A stretch of DNA of 64,000 bases from Prosapia bicincta (taxonomy: Eukaryota > Arthropoda > Insecta > Hemiptera > Cercopidae). Positions within the stretch are counted from its first letter, which is position 1. Every line of letters starts with the position of its first letter. Made by a program: the position numbers and the translations under genes. The notes under the pieces were generated by a model. That model saw only the letters and a program-made list of their open reading frames with translations. It was not told where the DNA came from and ran no database searches. The stretch is taken from the NCBI GenBank assembly GCA_036971475.1, contig JBAIZL010000002.1, positions 21,013,567 through 21,077,566 of the forward strand. Direction: 5' to 3'. Shown here piece after piece: positions 24,437-35,286 of the stretch.

Positions 24437-27400
24437 AGACACCAGTCGCTTTCTGACTATCGTTTTCTAAGCTTCATCCTTTAATCTAGCGTCGTGTGAC
24501 CGTTTCATCATCTATTTAATTTGACTACCATCTATCTATTGTTAAAGGGAATATCAATTAACTGCAGTCTTTCGAGACACGTAACGATCGAGTCACTAGC
24601 TCAGCACAAGGGGCGAAGACAAAAACTGAAGTCCTAATAATGCTTATTCTAATATTACATATAATGTATCTCAGTCCGTATGTCGATCGCTACTTTTATA
24701 TCAAGGGTAATTGCGTATAATTATAATAGTCAACAATAAACAATTAAATTTTTTCTGCTGTCAAACATTAGTGGACGGTTGATAACGGCCAACTGCAGCT
24801 TTTCCTTCCTAGATTTAAATCCTCTATGTGAGGGTTAGGCCCCTACATAGGGTTGAAGGACTGAAGGTCCACCGGTAATCCTGACAGATTGTAAAATATT
24901 TTACCAAGGCTGTTTTATTGTTTCTAGAATATTTTTGTTTTATTATTTTTTTATTTATTTTTTATTTTTTCAGCAAAAAATCATTGCCTTTTTATAGAAA
25001 ACAATTTTTGCTATAACAGAATAAAAAGATGGTTTTTAATTTAAAAAAAAATAAGTTATAGCTCAAAAAGATCTGACCTTGTTGAATCACAATTTGTAAA
25101 ATACATTCAATTTATATTAGGAAAGATTGAAAAAACATTTTATGAACTAAAAACTCGTACAACACAATATACAGATATAAATAAGATCTAATTTTTGTAA
25201 TATACAGTGTAATACTGTATATTGTTCCAATACACGTGAAAAATAATACTTTATTTAAAAAGGACGTCGACACTCGTCAAAACGTGTCAATCACCAGTGT
25301 AAAGTCAACACTAACCCCTAAGTAGATGTGGGGCCTACTGTCCGGCCGAGTCAAAACAGTAACATTTTCAGTTTAGTTTTAACCTTGAGACCTTTATTCT
25401 GAGTACCACCTTAAGTAAAGTCAACCGTGGGTGAGCAATAGCTCAACTAAACTAGGCGAGGGGTATTCTGATGGTACCGAGAACCGGGGACTTCATAATG
25501 TTCTACTTCTGGCAGGGGTGACAAATCACTGGTTTACAGACTACAGATCAAGATGATTGCCTGTGTACAGTCTAGGCCTTACGGTCAAGTTGATACCATG
25601 GGAGTATATCAAGCCTCCTCGTGACTGAGTTGGGGAGCCAAGGTTTAAGGTTGGATTCGGGGGGGGGGCAGAGGATTCGTTCGGTATGAACAGTCATCCG
25701 TAGTCTATTCATCAGATTGGAAATTTAGGGCGGCTCCATTTAGTCTCCATTAGCCTCCGTTGAAACTACACCACGTTTCAGAATGCCATACCCTTGCAAA
25801 CCCAAGTCAACTAGTAAGATTGTGACAAAGTCTTATAAGGCAATCGCTGTGATGGACACGGCAATGATACAATGTTCTTAGACAAAGTTAGTTCAAGAGA
25901 CGACGAAACTTCTGACCATTAACTTCGGACATTATGATGGAAGTGTAGTGATAGCGAAGTAAGCATCGTGTCAGAATAAACAAATCTGGATTCCTTGCAA
26001 AGGAAACCATTCTTTCTATCGAAGAAGATAGTAGTCTATAGCAATTATTAACACTTGCTATAGCGTTAGGACGAGGGAGGAAATTAAATAACCCTTAGAA
26101 TTCTTCAGTAAAATACATTGTTGAATGGAAGAATGAGTAAATGTTGTGTTTTAAAAAATAGGAAAAGTGCAAAGAAGTCAGAAATATTTGACGAAATGAT
26201 ATTAAATTTTCTTGAGGTAATCATCTTGAATTCACCGATTAAACAATAATTAAATAATTCCTAACTAACTGAATACATAAGGGAATATACTTGCTAACCC
26301 TTTCCGAATATATTTGTTAACATTTTCTACAGACTTAACACCACTAACCAACTGAACATTAAGTACTGAGATTTAAATTGCAAAAAACAGTTTATTTAGA
26401 GTATTATGAAGACCTATTGTTCTAAAACTAAACCCAAAATAGAACAGTTAACGCTTTAAAGCCGTCATTAATCTGCGCAAGGGGGAAAAATTGTACTAGT
26501 CACTTTGAAAACATCTGCATGTATTATAGATTTTTTCAAGTTCAGCATAAAGAAATAATACGAAAAGGCACGGTAAACATATTTTATTGTTTGATTTTAT
26601 AGTGAAAGGACGGTGGCAATAGTATGATCATAGTTGCAATACCGGAAATCTAGATAGTCGCATGTTTTTAGAAACCGCAGTAGGTGATGTTTTCACGGTT
26701 GGAGGCAGTATGACGAGTATAGAAAACTAAAATGTATTATATGTCTATAATACTGTAACACTATAACCTATTTGGCAAAATTTTGAAGGCTTTGTCTGAG
26801 TAGGAATGGTGAATGATAAAAACTTCCGAACAGAAGCAGACTGTAGCAGCGTCACGTTGTTGTGTCTTTATTAATTTTAGGGATTGGTCGAGTAATGTTA
26901 GCTTTATGTGAATTCAACGGAATTTATTAAATGTAGAAATAATATTTCCATAGTATATGACGTAAACCCTGACCTTGAAGATTATCACTGTTCTATGAAC
27001 TTTCTACATTGAAACTTGAATAGAGCATCAGTGATAGGATATTAAGGCCTCCTGAAAATCGTACTCAGATGTGAGGAGGCATTGCTTAGTACTAACTTTA
27101 ATAATAGTTACAATCTGGATTTCAAACAGTTTTATTTCAAGAATAGTATTTCCCGTCGTATACTCACTTATTTTACCATCAGGGAACCAATTCAGTCAAA
27201 TGGGCCTCCTAATTTCCTTAATCTTGTTTACGTATATACTTTACTAAGAAGGTGTATGTGTGTGTGGGGGGGGGGGTGTCTGTGTGTGTGTGATGCGTGA
27301 TCGTAGGTGCGTGATACAGAGGCTTACATCACTACTTTCGGACTTTCACCATGTTGTTCTCCATCGAATTTCATGTTTTCCGAATCATACTTTGTTAATG

Positions 27401-28042
27401 TCGCCATTCTACTACTTACCTGCTATTTTGTGACTTTGGGGAAAAGAGTTTCACTTTTTCTTAAGTGACGTCACTTTGTAGAAACCATATTTTAGCTCCG
27501 CAGTATTGTTTTCACTGAGGTAGAACGGCATTCAGTGGGCTGACAAAAGGACTAGAGGTAACCATCTGTTTGTTTATACCCACCATCTGCCCGATTGTTC
27601 TGTATACATTTGCTCCCATTTTTTTGCTGCCCTGGAGTCTCTGTAGCGTTTGAATTTCGTCTTACAATCGATTTCAATAAAAATCACAAACGAAATAATT
27701 GCTCACATCAACCCGAATAGTTGAAAGTGATTAAGATTTTAAAATCTTAATCTCTGAAATCTCTAAATCTCTGAAACATTTTAAAAATATAGATCCATTT
27801 TTCAGAACATTGTTTTATTCGGTACAATAAATTTAATTAAAATAATTGGTTGAAAACTCTCAAGCGTTAGTGATTTGAACAGATGGCTTTGTTTGATGTT
27901 GTAATTGGAAACGTTTTCTGACCTGTTGCTTAGCAAAGGCTGATTTTAGTTATACGCCTGCCTCAACGTGATTTGTACGTACCTTCCATATATACAGTAC
28001 AAAAGTATATGAAGTAAACAAGCAACATCAACAAAAATATGA
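24437..28042. other. Unique gene-free spacer
   Basis: No coding frame, RNA gene or element end is supported. Minor items are a dyad CTATGTGAGGG...CCCCTACATAG at 24822-24848, a G run at 25660-25669, and a GT-rich patch with a G run at 27250-27292. Short frames (for example 27082-27300) look random. Confidence 0.55.
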
Positions 28043-28288
28043 ATAAAAAGTCAATTTTAAATAAAGTCAACATTTGAACAAAAAAAATTTTTTAGTTACA
28101 TTTTATTAAATAATTACAATTAATATAAATAATGTAACATAAACTACACATTTAGAAAATTCCGTGACTCGATAGAAAAGTCCTTCAATTTGAATGGGGA
28201 TTATTTGGAAAAATAGTATAAAGTGTGATATTAAAAGTTTATTCTTTTACTTTGTTAGTTTTTCCATTCCTACTAATAGTTGACAAGC

Positions 28289-28352
<64 letters not shown>

Positions 28353-28475
28353 AATTATTATTTGTAAAAACTGTAATAACATGGTGTCATTCACTACAAG
28401 ATTTATAAAATGTATTTGAACTTGAGTGGATGAATAAAAAATATATAAATAACGGTTAAAACTTTTTATATAATA
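28043..28475 (+). mobile_element. MITE-like repeat copy 4, fragmentary
   Basis: AAAGTCAATTTTAAATAAAG, TTAGTTACATTTTATTAAAT at 28043-28145 are the 5' part. After about 200 unrelated bases and a TA array, AAACTGTAATAACATGGTGT and TTGAACTTGAGTGGATGAAT (28356-28475) are the 3' part. The 3' part forms the left arm of the inverted repeat described next. Confidence 0.7.
28291..28350 (+). repeat. (TA)n microsatellite
   Basis: About 60 bases of TA immediately precede the left arm of the inverted repeat. Further TA runs lie inside its arms at 28483-28528 and 28941-28978. Confidence 0.98.
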
Positions 28476-28483
28476 TATATAAG

Positions 28484-28531
<48 letters not shown>

Positions 28532-28620
28532 TTCGCAATATGTATTCTTGTGTATTAATAAAGAACTAAGTCAAAATACAAATACAAGAATTATAATTGA
28601 GTTTACAATTCAATTATAAT

Positions 28621-28740
28621 AGAATGAATATTTATGAAGCTTTAGAAATACATAAATATAATACTAATAATGAACAAATACAAGTAAAATCTAAATTTGA
28701 TAATATATTCCATGTTTGTAATGTTAGGGCAGCAAAATAA
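28621..28740 (+). pseudogene. PLE-2 GIY-YIG protein C-terminus remnant
   Basis: The frame MNIYEALEIHKYNTNNEQIQ, continuing VKSKFDNIFHVCN, corresponds to the conserved C-terminal end of PLE proteins (MN..E.LEI.K......NEQ) and to MNIFETLEIYKYKVKDKLID in PLE-1 at 15006-15065. A stop codon ends it. The preceding domains are missing. It lies directly upstream of a sense PLE-2 tail, in the order expected for a 5'-truncated element. Confidence 0.75.
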
Positions 28741-28825
28741 AACATTAACAACATTGTAAGTGATATGGCATAGCTAATTATTTGATCTAATTTGCACATA
28801 TGTTAACTTTAATTGTTTAATATTC

Positions 28826-28938
28826 ATGATGATGTTGGTACTGTTAGCCAACGAAAAGCTTTGAACTGTAAACTCAGTTATAATCCTTGTATTTGTATTT
28901 TGATTTAGTTCTTTATTAATACACAAGAATACATATTG

Positions 28939-28940
<2 letters not shown>
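28826..28940 (+). mobile_element. PLE-2 tail with hammerhead-like core
   Basis: ATGATGA, T, GTTGG, a 9-base loop, CCAAC, GAAAAGC resembles a hammerhead core with a five-pair stem II, except that the first core base is A instead of C. The tail continues to ATTAATACACAAGAATACAT and a TA array. Confidence 0.6.
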
Positions 28941-28982
<42 letters not shown>

Positions 28983-28984
28983 TT

Positions 28985-29092
28985 AACCGTTATTAATTTT
29001 CTTTTATTCATCCACTCAAGTTCAAATACATTTTATAAATCTTGTAGTGAATGACAGTTCATGTTATTACAGTTTTTATAAATAATAATTCA
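28985..29092 (-). mobile_element. MITE-like repeat copy 5, 3' part, antisense
   Basis: Reverse complement of the family 3' region (ATTCATCCACTCAAGTTCAA, GTTATTACAGTTTTTATAAA). It is the mirror of 28356-28475. An isolated 5'-like CATTTTTCTTTGTTGG occurs near 29200. Confidence 0.75.
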
Positions 29093-29209
29093 TTACTTTA
29101 ATTTAATTTATTTATAATCTTAATATGATCATCTTTCTTACCTTTTAAAATATAGGTTTACATTTGAGTTTCCTCTTTTGACTTTCCTCACATTAAAACA
29201 TTTTTCTTT

Positions 29210-29374
29210 GTTGGCGCGTTTCGGAATGTCTTCATCTTTGAAACATCAACTATACTCTTTCACCAACAAAATTAGCCCATTCACTAAAACCTTTCACAGA
29301 TACGGTATAAAATGGTTATAGTGAAAGGGTATAGTTACACTTTCGAAAATGGAGACATTTTGAGAAGCGTCAAC
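29210..29374. repeat. Imperfect foldback with PLE-like motif
   Basis: The arms 29210-29263 and 29326-29374 are imperfect inverted repeats (GCGTTTCGGAATGTCTTCAT versus GGAGACATTTTGAGAAGCGT). The minus strand of the left arm reads GATGAAGACATTCCGAAACG, similar to hammerhead-containing PLE tails but lacking a clean CTGANGA. Confidence 0.5.
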
Positions 29375-30320
29375 ATAAGCAGGCCTTCATAAGCACTGCA
29401 ATTATTATTTTTTTAAACTAAATTTTACTTTATTATCCACCCAATTGTTGTAGAAAACCTTTTTTTGAAAAATTGCAGTCTGGTTACAAATATCACTTTG
29501 AATAAACAACCCTTCTATAATTAGGTTTACTGAAACGTCGTAGATACTGCCTCTTAGTTCTAAGACTCTACACAAAAGGAAACAACTCTACCAAACGCTT
29601 CCCTGAGACCCGGATTTGTGTTAAGGTCACCTCCCTTATCTCCCTATTTCTGACTAGCGTCTCAACGTAATAAACCCTTGGCTGAACTCGATTAATAGTA
29701 TCACATTTTATGTAATTGACAAGTACCTCTCTCTTTCTATAGAAAAGCAATTACAACTTGAATCCATTAAGTACTTTCAAGCCGATGAAGTAGGTTATTT
29801 AAGATAAACAAATTTGCAGTTACAACTTTAAAAAGTAATATATAGTGTTCCTTTTTTCGAAACCTCGTTATCTTCAATATTTATTCATACTAGAATTATT
29901 ATTTATTTTTTCAGTTACTAAGGACGGCTGGCGAAAGCTGTGTAGGACTTTGTTGTTTTATATTAAATTAAACTTAGTGCTAGGGTATAAGGGGACGAGT
30001 AAATCTACAGCTGGCCTTAATCCTTGCGGCACATCGACAAACCATTAGCATAAGTCCGAAGCTTAAACACGTGTGAACTAAAGTATAAATATCTAGACGT
30101 GTTTGAAGCGTTCGCTGATGATGTGGTTGTTCCTACAGATTGGATCATGGCACTAGTTTATTGGGTAAAATTAAATTTTTATAAGATTAGTAATAATACA
30201 CAAGAAAAAGCCAATGACGTTATGTCACAAGGTCAATGTGACATTCTATGTGTTTGTATTTTTGAAGTTTCGACTTCAATTGTATCAGTGTATGTCCTCG
30301 CGCGCAAACGTGTGTTCTAT
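29375..30320. other. Unique gene-free spacer
   Basis: AT-rich. A frame around 30099-30178 contains AFADDVVV, superficially like an RT active site, but no other RT block is seen nearby, so no call is made. Confidence 0.5.
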
Positions 30321-30321
30321 G

Positions 30322-30324
30322 TGT

Positions 30325-30376
<52 letters not shown>

Positions 30377-30517
30377 TTTGTGTGTGTGTGTGAGTGTGTG
30401 TATGTGAGTGTGTGTGTGTGTGAGTTTGTGTGTGTGTGTGTGTGAGTGTGGGTTTGTGTGTGTGTGTTTTGTGTGTGTGTGTGTGTGTGTTTGTTTCTGT
30501 GTGTGTGTGTGTGTTTG

Positions 30518-30565
<48 letters not shown>

Positions 30566-30613
30566 TGTATGTGTGTTTGTGTGTTTGTGTGAGTGAGTGT
30601 GTGTGTGTGTGTT
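30322..30613 (+). repeat. (TG)n array with TTTG/GAG interruptions
   Basis: Nearly 290 bases of TG with periodic GTGAGTGT and TGTTTG/TTTCTG variants. Frames on both strands are dipeptide artefacts. Confidence 0.98.
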
Positions 30614-31789
30614 GCAACGTCCCCCCACCTCTCCTTATACCGTCCCTACCACCGCAGCTCTACGCGGTCGTTTGTTGTTTAAATCCTTTCTTGCAGAATA
30701 CTAAAATTTAATTGTTTACAAGAAAAACATATTTATAAACAACCAAAAATCTGCCTATCACCCTGCTGGTAAAACCGTGCTAAACTCCCAGAGTTAAGTG
30801 TATGTTTCCTGCTCGTAGAGCCAAACCCACAACAAGCCTATTCCAGCTGACTACTTTTTAAAATACATATAAACACTCCTAAATAAGTTTATCAATTGTG
30901 TATGGTCTAAGTATAGTCACACATGTCAAATTAATAGTCAGCTGGAAAGAAACACATTTAGAATAATACACATAAGAAACACAGAGTCTTACCACCTGAT
31001 GATGATCTGCAGAAACAGCAAGGGAACGTGCAAAATATGATTGTGTTTAAAAATACCTATTTTAAAAGGCTCCTGTGTCCTCTTAAACACAATCTGCCAG
31101 TAGATAAATCTCTAGACTTTTATTACAAAAAACCAACTAATCTTTAGACTAGCTCATGAAATTAGTAGAGAGAAACTCTTTAAAACATTAGGCTTTATCT
31201 ATTGCCATTTAATGAAATTTAATTAAATTTGTTTATTGATTTGATAATCATTTTTATATTAGTTGGAAAAAGCTAAACAGTTTTTATTGGTTATTTGACA
31301 CAGGATGGAATGCAAATAATGTTGATTTTTATGACATATTTAACTCTATTTATTGAAATAAAAAAGAAAATTTATCCTTTAAAGTATTACACAATTATAT
31401 TAGCAAAACAATTCACTGAGTTACTTCTTGTTTCTTATGCTTTAAAAAATTTATACTTTGCATATAGATTTATTACATTTACATTAACATAAAATCATTT
31501 TCAAAATTACACATAATAATATTTTATCTCCTATATGGAATTGGTAAATTCATATTTTATGACCTTTAATTTTTAAGTTTATAATATTCGAAAATTTCTC
31601 ATTTCCTTTTACTAAACGGCTTATGGCCAAAAACCTTTTGTAATTTTAATATTCATTATTTTAAATATTCTGAACACATAAATTTATTTACTTAGCATAC
31701 AATTTATTAAAATTTTATAAAGAGTGAAGTCATTGTTTTAAGCTTGCAGATTTGTTTGAATTTAATAAAATTAACTAACTAAATTTGAC
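30614..31789. other. Unique gene-free spacer
   Basis: No gene is supported. CTGATGATGATCTGCAGAAAC at 30996-31016 has the core order of the PLE hammerheads, but its stem II is too short for a call. Confidence 0.5.
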
Positions 31790-32060
31790 GTGACGGTATC
31801 GAACAAAGAAAATGACTTGCCAAAGATGTTCCTGCCGGTCCTCGGGGTCCCTCGTCTGGATTCCCTGGTCCTTGGACACCGGAAGTCGCCATCCCTGGTT
31901 CGTCGGTGGTGGTTTCCCTCTATTCGAGCGTCCTGGAGGCTGAGTCTGGAGCCTTCATCCTTGGTGGTCCTGGATGTCGAAAGCGCTGAGGTTATGGTCC
32001 ATCTGGCCTACTGACGGTTTCTACTCGCGGTCCAGCATAGCGTCCCGCGGCACCTCGTGT
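31790..32060. pseudogene. GC-rich, Gly/Pro-rich remnant, possibly collagen-like (tentative)
   Basis: A sharply GC-richer island in AT-rich DNA. The plus strand reads AGPRGPSSGFPGPWTP in one frame. The minus strand reads GVQGPGNPDEGPRGPAGTS. Both hint at Gly-X-Y repeats, but each is interrupted by stops and irregular spacing, and no single strand wins. It may be a decayed exon, a captured fragment, or coincidental composition. A 75-codon plus-strand frame (31790-32014) has no recognised similarity. Confidence 0.25.
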
Positions 32061-33544
32061 TGAAAAATTATTACAGACTGTCTCTAAAGGCTTAGAGACC
32101 AAGTATATATAGCGGTGAATTTAACCTACCGCACCCCGCCTGCAAAGTTTGCTATCGCTCGGTTTATTCCTTGTACAGGCAAGTCGGGCAACGAATCTAT
32201 TTTAGCTTGCATAGTTTGATAATTAATTTTAGAACACTGAAAAATGTCTATTTTATTTAAACGGCTGTAACTTTTTTGTTTCTTAAGTTTTTTGAATTCT
32301 GTTTTCTCTAATGTTCATTCTAGGTTATTGTGGTTCTTTTAAAATGTCGATGAAAGTTCTACGTGGTTTGGTTCGAAAAATAGCTTTTTTAGGCACTTAG
32401 AATTTTTTCGCTTCACTCTCGATGTTCAAATTTAGTTAGTTATTACAAATTTATTTTATAACATTCTTTAATGTGGCTTAACTATTCTATTTACTGTTTT
32501 ATTTAATTTTTCCCTCTTTATTAATTGTATAATTCAAATGTAAATATTATCAATTTGATACATATTTCACTTCTACCTGTCAATACCTTTCATTGAATTA
32601 AAAACAGGATTAGGACAATATGAGACGTTATTGCACAACGTAAAACTAAATCAATTGCGAGCAATTGCTTTTTTAAATTGCATTTTTAAGGTTAAAAATC
32701 ACGTTCACAAATTACGCTCTTGATTGGATGCAAAATTAATATTTGGTAGGCCTACAATGTTTCAAGAAGGTATGTTCGTTTTTTGTAAAAACATAAAATT
32801 GTGGGACTGTTTAATATGGTACATAGTATGTTTCGAGGCTTTTACTTTACTTTCTATCTGTTTACTTTTAATTTAGCTTTTTATTGTTTCTTATCATAAA
32901 GAGTTTATTGTTTCATTGGTCTCTTTCGAATGAGCGTTCTGATATGATCTAAAACATAACATTGAAGAAATAGTTTTCATTTTATCGTTAGATGAGGAAA
33001 TGGGTTTTCCGTTTCGGGTTCTTTGATCTTAGAGAAATACCTCTGTTAGGAATCTTTTAGTTCGTTGAAAACAAGTAAAGAAATAAAACTTTTATACGAG
33101 AACATTCTTTGACCATATTTTTGTTTTTTCCCGTTACGTAGGTCATTTATTAACTTTCGTCTAGTTCATTGTGGTGTTAGAAGTTCATCAAGTTAGACGT
33201 AGTGTCTTTCAAGACGAATAGCAGCACATTTTATCTAATCTAATGGTTTATATGGTAGTATGTTTTATTATGATTTGTCTCCTCGATTTCTTCGATATGT
33301 CTGAGGAACGTTTCGATCTATTTCATCTGTTCATGGGCAGAAAGCAAGACATTTACATCAGCTTAAAACCAACTACAATATTGACGAGTATAATAAGAGT
33401 AAGTGATGTATATTTGTTTATCATTTATTTTAAAATCAATAGGGAGACAATCAGAGTTGGGACCCCGAAAAGGTCGGGACAACTTACTCGAGACTCATAG
33501 AAAAACCCGCAGACTGAGACTATAAATACGAAATGTGAACAACA
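32061..33544. other. Unique gene-free AT-rich spacer
   Basis: No element termini, RNA genes or convincing frames. The 85-codon frame at 33243-33500 has no recognised similarity. Confidence 0.5.
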
Positions 33545-33805
33545 CTTTTTTATAAAATCAATTCCTGCTCAAGTCAAGAAAAACAATGATAGGTTCTTTT
33601 ATTAAATCATTACAACTAATATAAATAAAGTAACACAACCTATCCGTTAAAACAGCTGTTCTTCAACATAGCCTATAACATAAAATCAGCTGTATTATCA
33701 TTTATTTTAAGCCAAATGTAACCAAAGACAAAGTATATTGCATACCTTGCCCTTTTTTTTAAACGTTTTTCTCCCACATAAAATTTTTTTTTCTAATTAT
33801 CATCT
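33545..33805 (+). mobile_element. MITE-like repeat copy 6, 5' part
   Basis: ATCAATTCCTGCTCAAGTCA, AACAGCTGTTCTTCAACATA, ATAACATAAAATCAGCTGTA and ACCTTGCCCTTTTTTTTAAA occur in family order. The 3' part is missing. Confidence 0.78.
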
Positions 33806-34237
33806 TTAATGAATGAACTAACAGTTGTTTAAAAACTGTCCCTTACACTGATAAAACATTCCCTTACATTTCAACAAGAGACTGGGCCTTACCTGGCCTT
33901 CCATTGTACTCCAGTTGCAAATCCTTTATATCTCAAGCTCAGACATCACCTGTTTCCACATCGACTGTCCTGCAAATGCTCTGTAACTTTAATTGATACT
34001 TAAAAATTTACTTTCCTTTGAAATTGATTGGATGTCTTTGTTGTATCGTTTACCCATAGTAATATTATTCATATTCGTTAAATAAATTCCTTCTTAAATA
34101 AATGTATTATTAGTGTGCGGAACAAATCGGTAGATAGTTTTGGTCAGACATTATAAGGTAAGTAAATATTCCTGCTACCTGACCGAATAAACAATGCGGG
34201 GGAAGAGGAGAACTAGCAACACAGTAGCAGAAGTTTA
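33806..34237. other. Gene-free stretch
   Basis: Nothing is supported beyond ordinary AT-rich sequence. Confidence 0.5.
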
Positions 34238-34458
34238 CACGTTTCTCGCTCGCAATGTTTACTCGGTCCAGTAATAGTGCTGCTAGCATCCCCCTCTTCG
34301 ATCGCAATGTTTTTCGGTCTGTTAGTAGTTCACATATTTTTCACTCGCAATGTTTACTCGGTCCAGTAATAGTGCTGCTAGCATCCCCCTCTTTGGTAGC
34401 AATGTTTTTCGGTCTGTTAGTAGTTCACATATTTTCCTCTCGCAATGTTTACTCAGTC
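34238..34458 (+). repeat. 95-bp tandem duplication
   Basis: CAGTAATAGTGCTGCTAGCA begins at 34269 and again at 34364, and CTCGCAATGTTTACTC occurs three times, giving about 2.3 units of 95 bases. Confidence 0.93.
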
Positions 34459-34879
34459 TAGAGGTATACTTCTACTTGATATTTTTCTGTTAATTTAATT
34501 GTGTTAAAATATATTTTATTTATTATGTACAATGGCTTTACGAGTATTTTGCCTTTTTTAGCAATGTTACACTACAATTATTACTTATCGCTTTTTAGAA
34601 TACCTCCTAAACGGTTATGCTCTCTCCCCGTACGTATTGTCTTTCCTCCTTCTGGGTCTACTAAGCACTTTAGTCACGCCTAATACTTATGCCACTTATC
34701 CTCTATCAGTTGGTTTCATGTTCCTAACTGGTCTATTTTTTTAATATGTTCTATTGGTTCTCCTTCGTCCCGCGGAGGGTCGTTCTTTTCTATTTGTTAT
34801 TTCGTGCAGCCGTCTTGGCCGATTTGGGTTTCTTCGCTAAACCCTTTTCAGTTTCTGAGTCTTCAGCTTTTTGATAGGC

Positions 34880-35286
34880 AATTTTACTCCTTATATATTT
34901 CTTGTTAAAATATTTGATCGTTAATAAATTACTTGTTTTCAAATACTCAAGTCGAAATATATTTTTTTTTAACATATAGTGAATGGCAATTGACGTTGAT
35001 ACTGTTTTTACAAATATCAATTCAATAATTAAATTTAATAATAAATAAATCATAGTTTTCTATGGGAGAAAAACTTTTCACGAAAGGGGCAAGTTATGCA
35101 ATATACTCACTCATTCTCATTTGGCTTAAATTAAGTGATTTCATAACACAATTGATTTTATGTTATAGGTTATGTGGTAAAACAGCTGTTTTAACGCATA
35201 GGTTATGTTAATTTATATTAATTGTAATTATTTAATAAAACGTTACTATATTGATATCTTTACACAAGTAGGAATTGACTTTACAA
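34880..35286 (-). mobile_element. MITE-like repeat copy 7, antisense
   Basis: Reading the minus strand from 35286: GTCAATTCCTACTTGTGTAA, CATAACCTATGCGTTAAAAC, AGCTGTTTTACCACATAACC, CCTTTCGTGAAAAGTTTTTC, GTCAATTGCCATTCACTATA and AATTTATTAACGATCAAATA follow the family order. It ends near 34880 without a clean terminal repeat. Confidence 0.78.

Larger units (their letters stand above)
28351..29095. repeat. Large inverted repeat enclosing PLE-2 coding remnant
   Basis: Left arm 28351-28617 reads MITE-like 3' part, TA array, then antisense PLE-2 tail. Right arm 28850-29095 reads sense PLE-2 tail, TA array, then antisense MITE-like part. The arms mirror each other through TTCGCAATATGTATTCTTGT, and the spacer of about 230 bp carries the PLE-2 C-terminal remnant. 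Because both arms include the same junction with the host repeat, the structure probably arose by inverted duplication of one insertion locus rather than by two independent insertions. Confidence 0.85.

Noticed and set aside
30099..30178. AFADDVVV, resembling an RT active site
   Set aside because: No flanking RT motifs (no MGSP/PQGS block, no downstream homology) in any frame; four matching residues are expected by chance.
31790..32014. 75-codon plus-strand frame as a real gene
   Set aside because: No domain, short, and other frames of the same island look more protein-like; treated only as a possible remnant.
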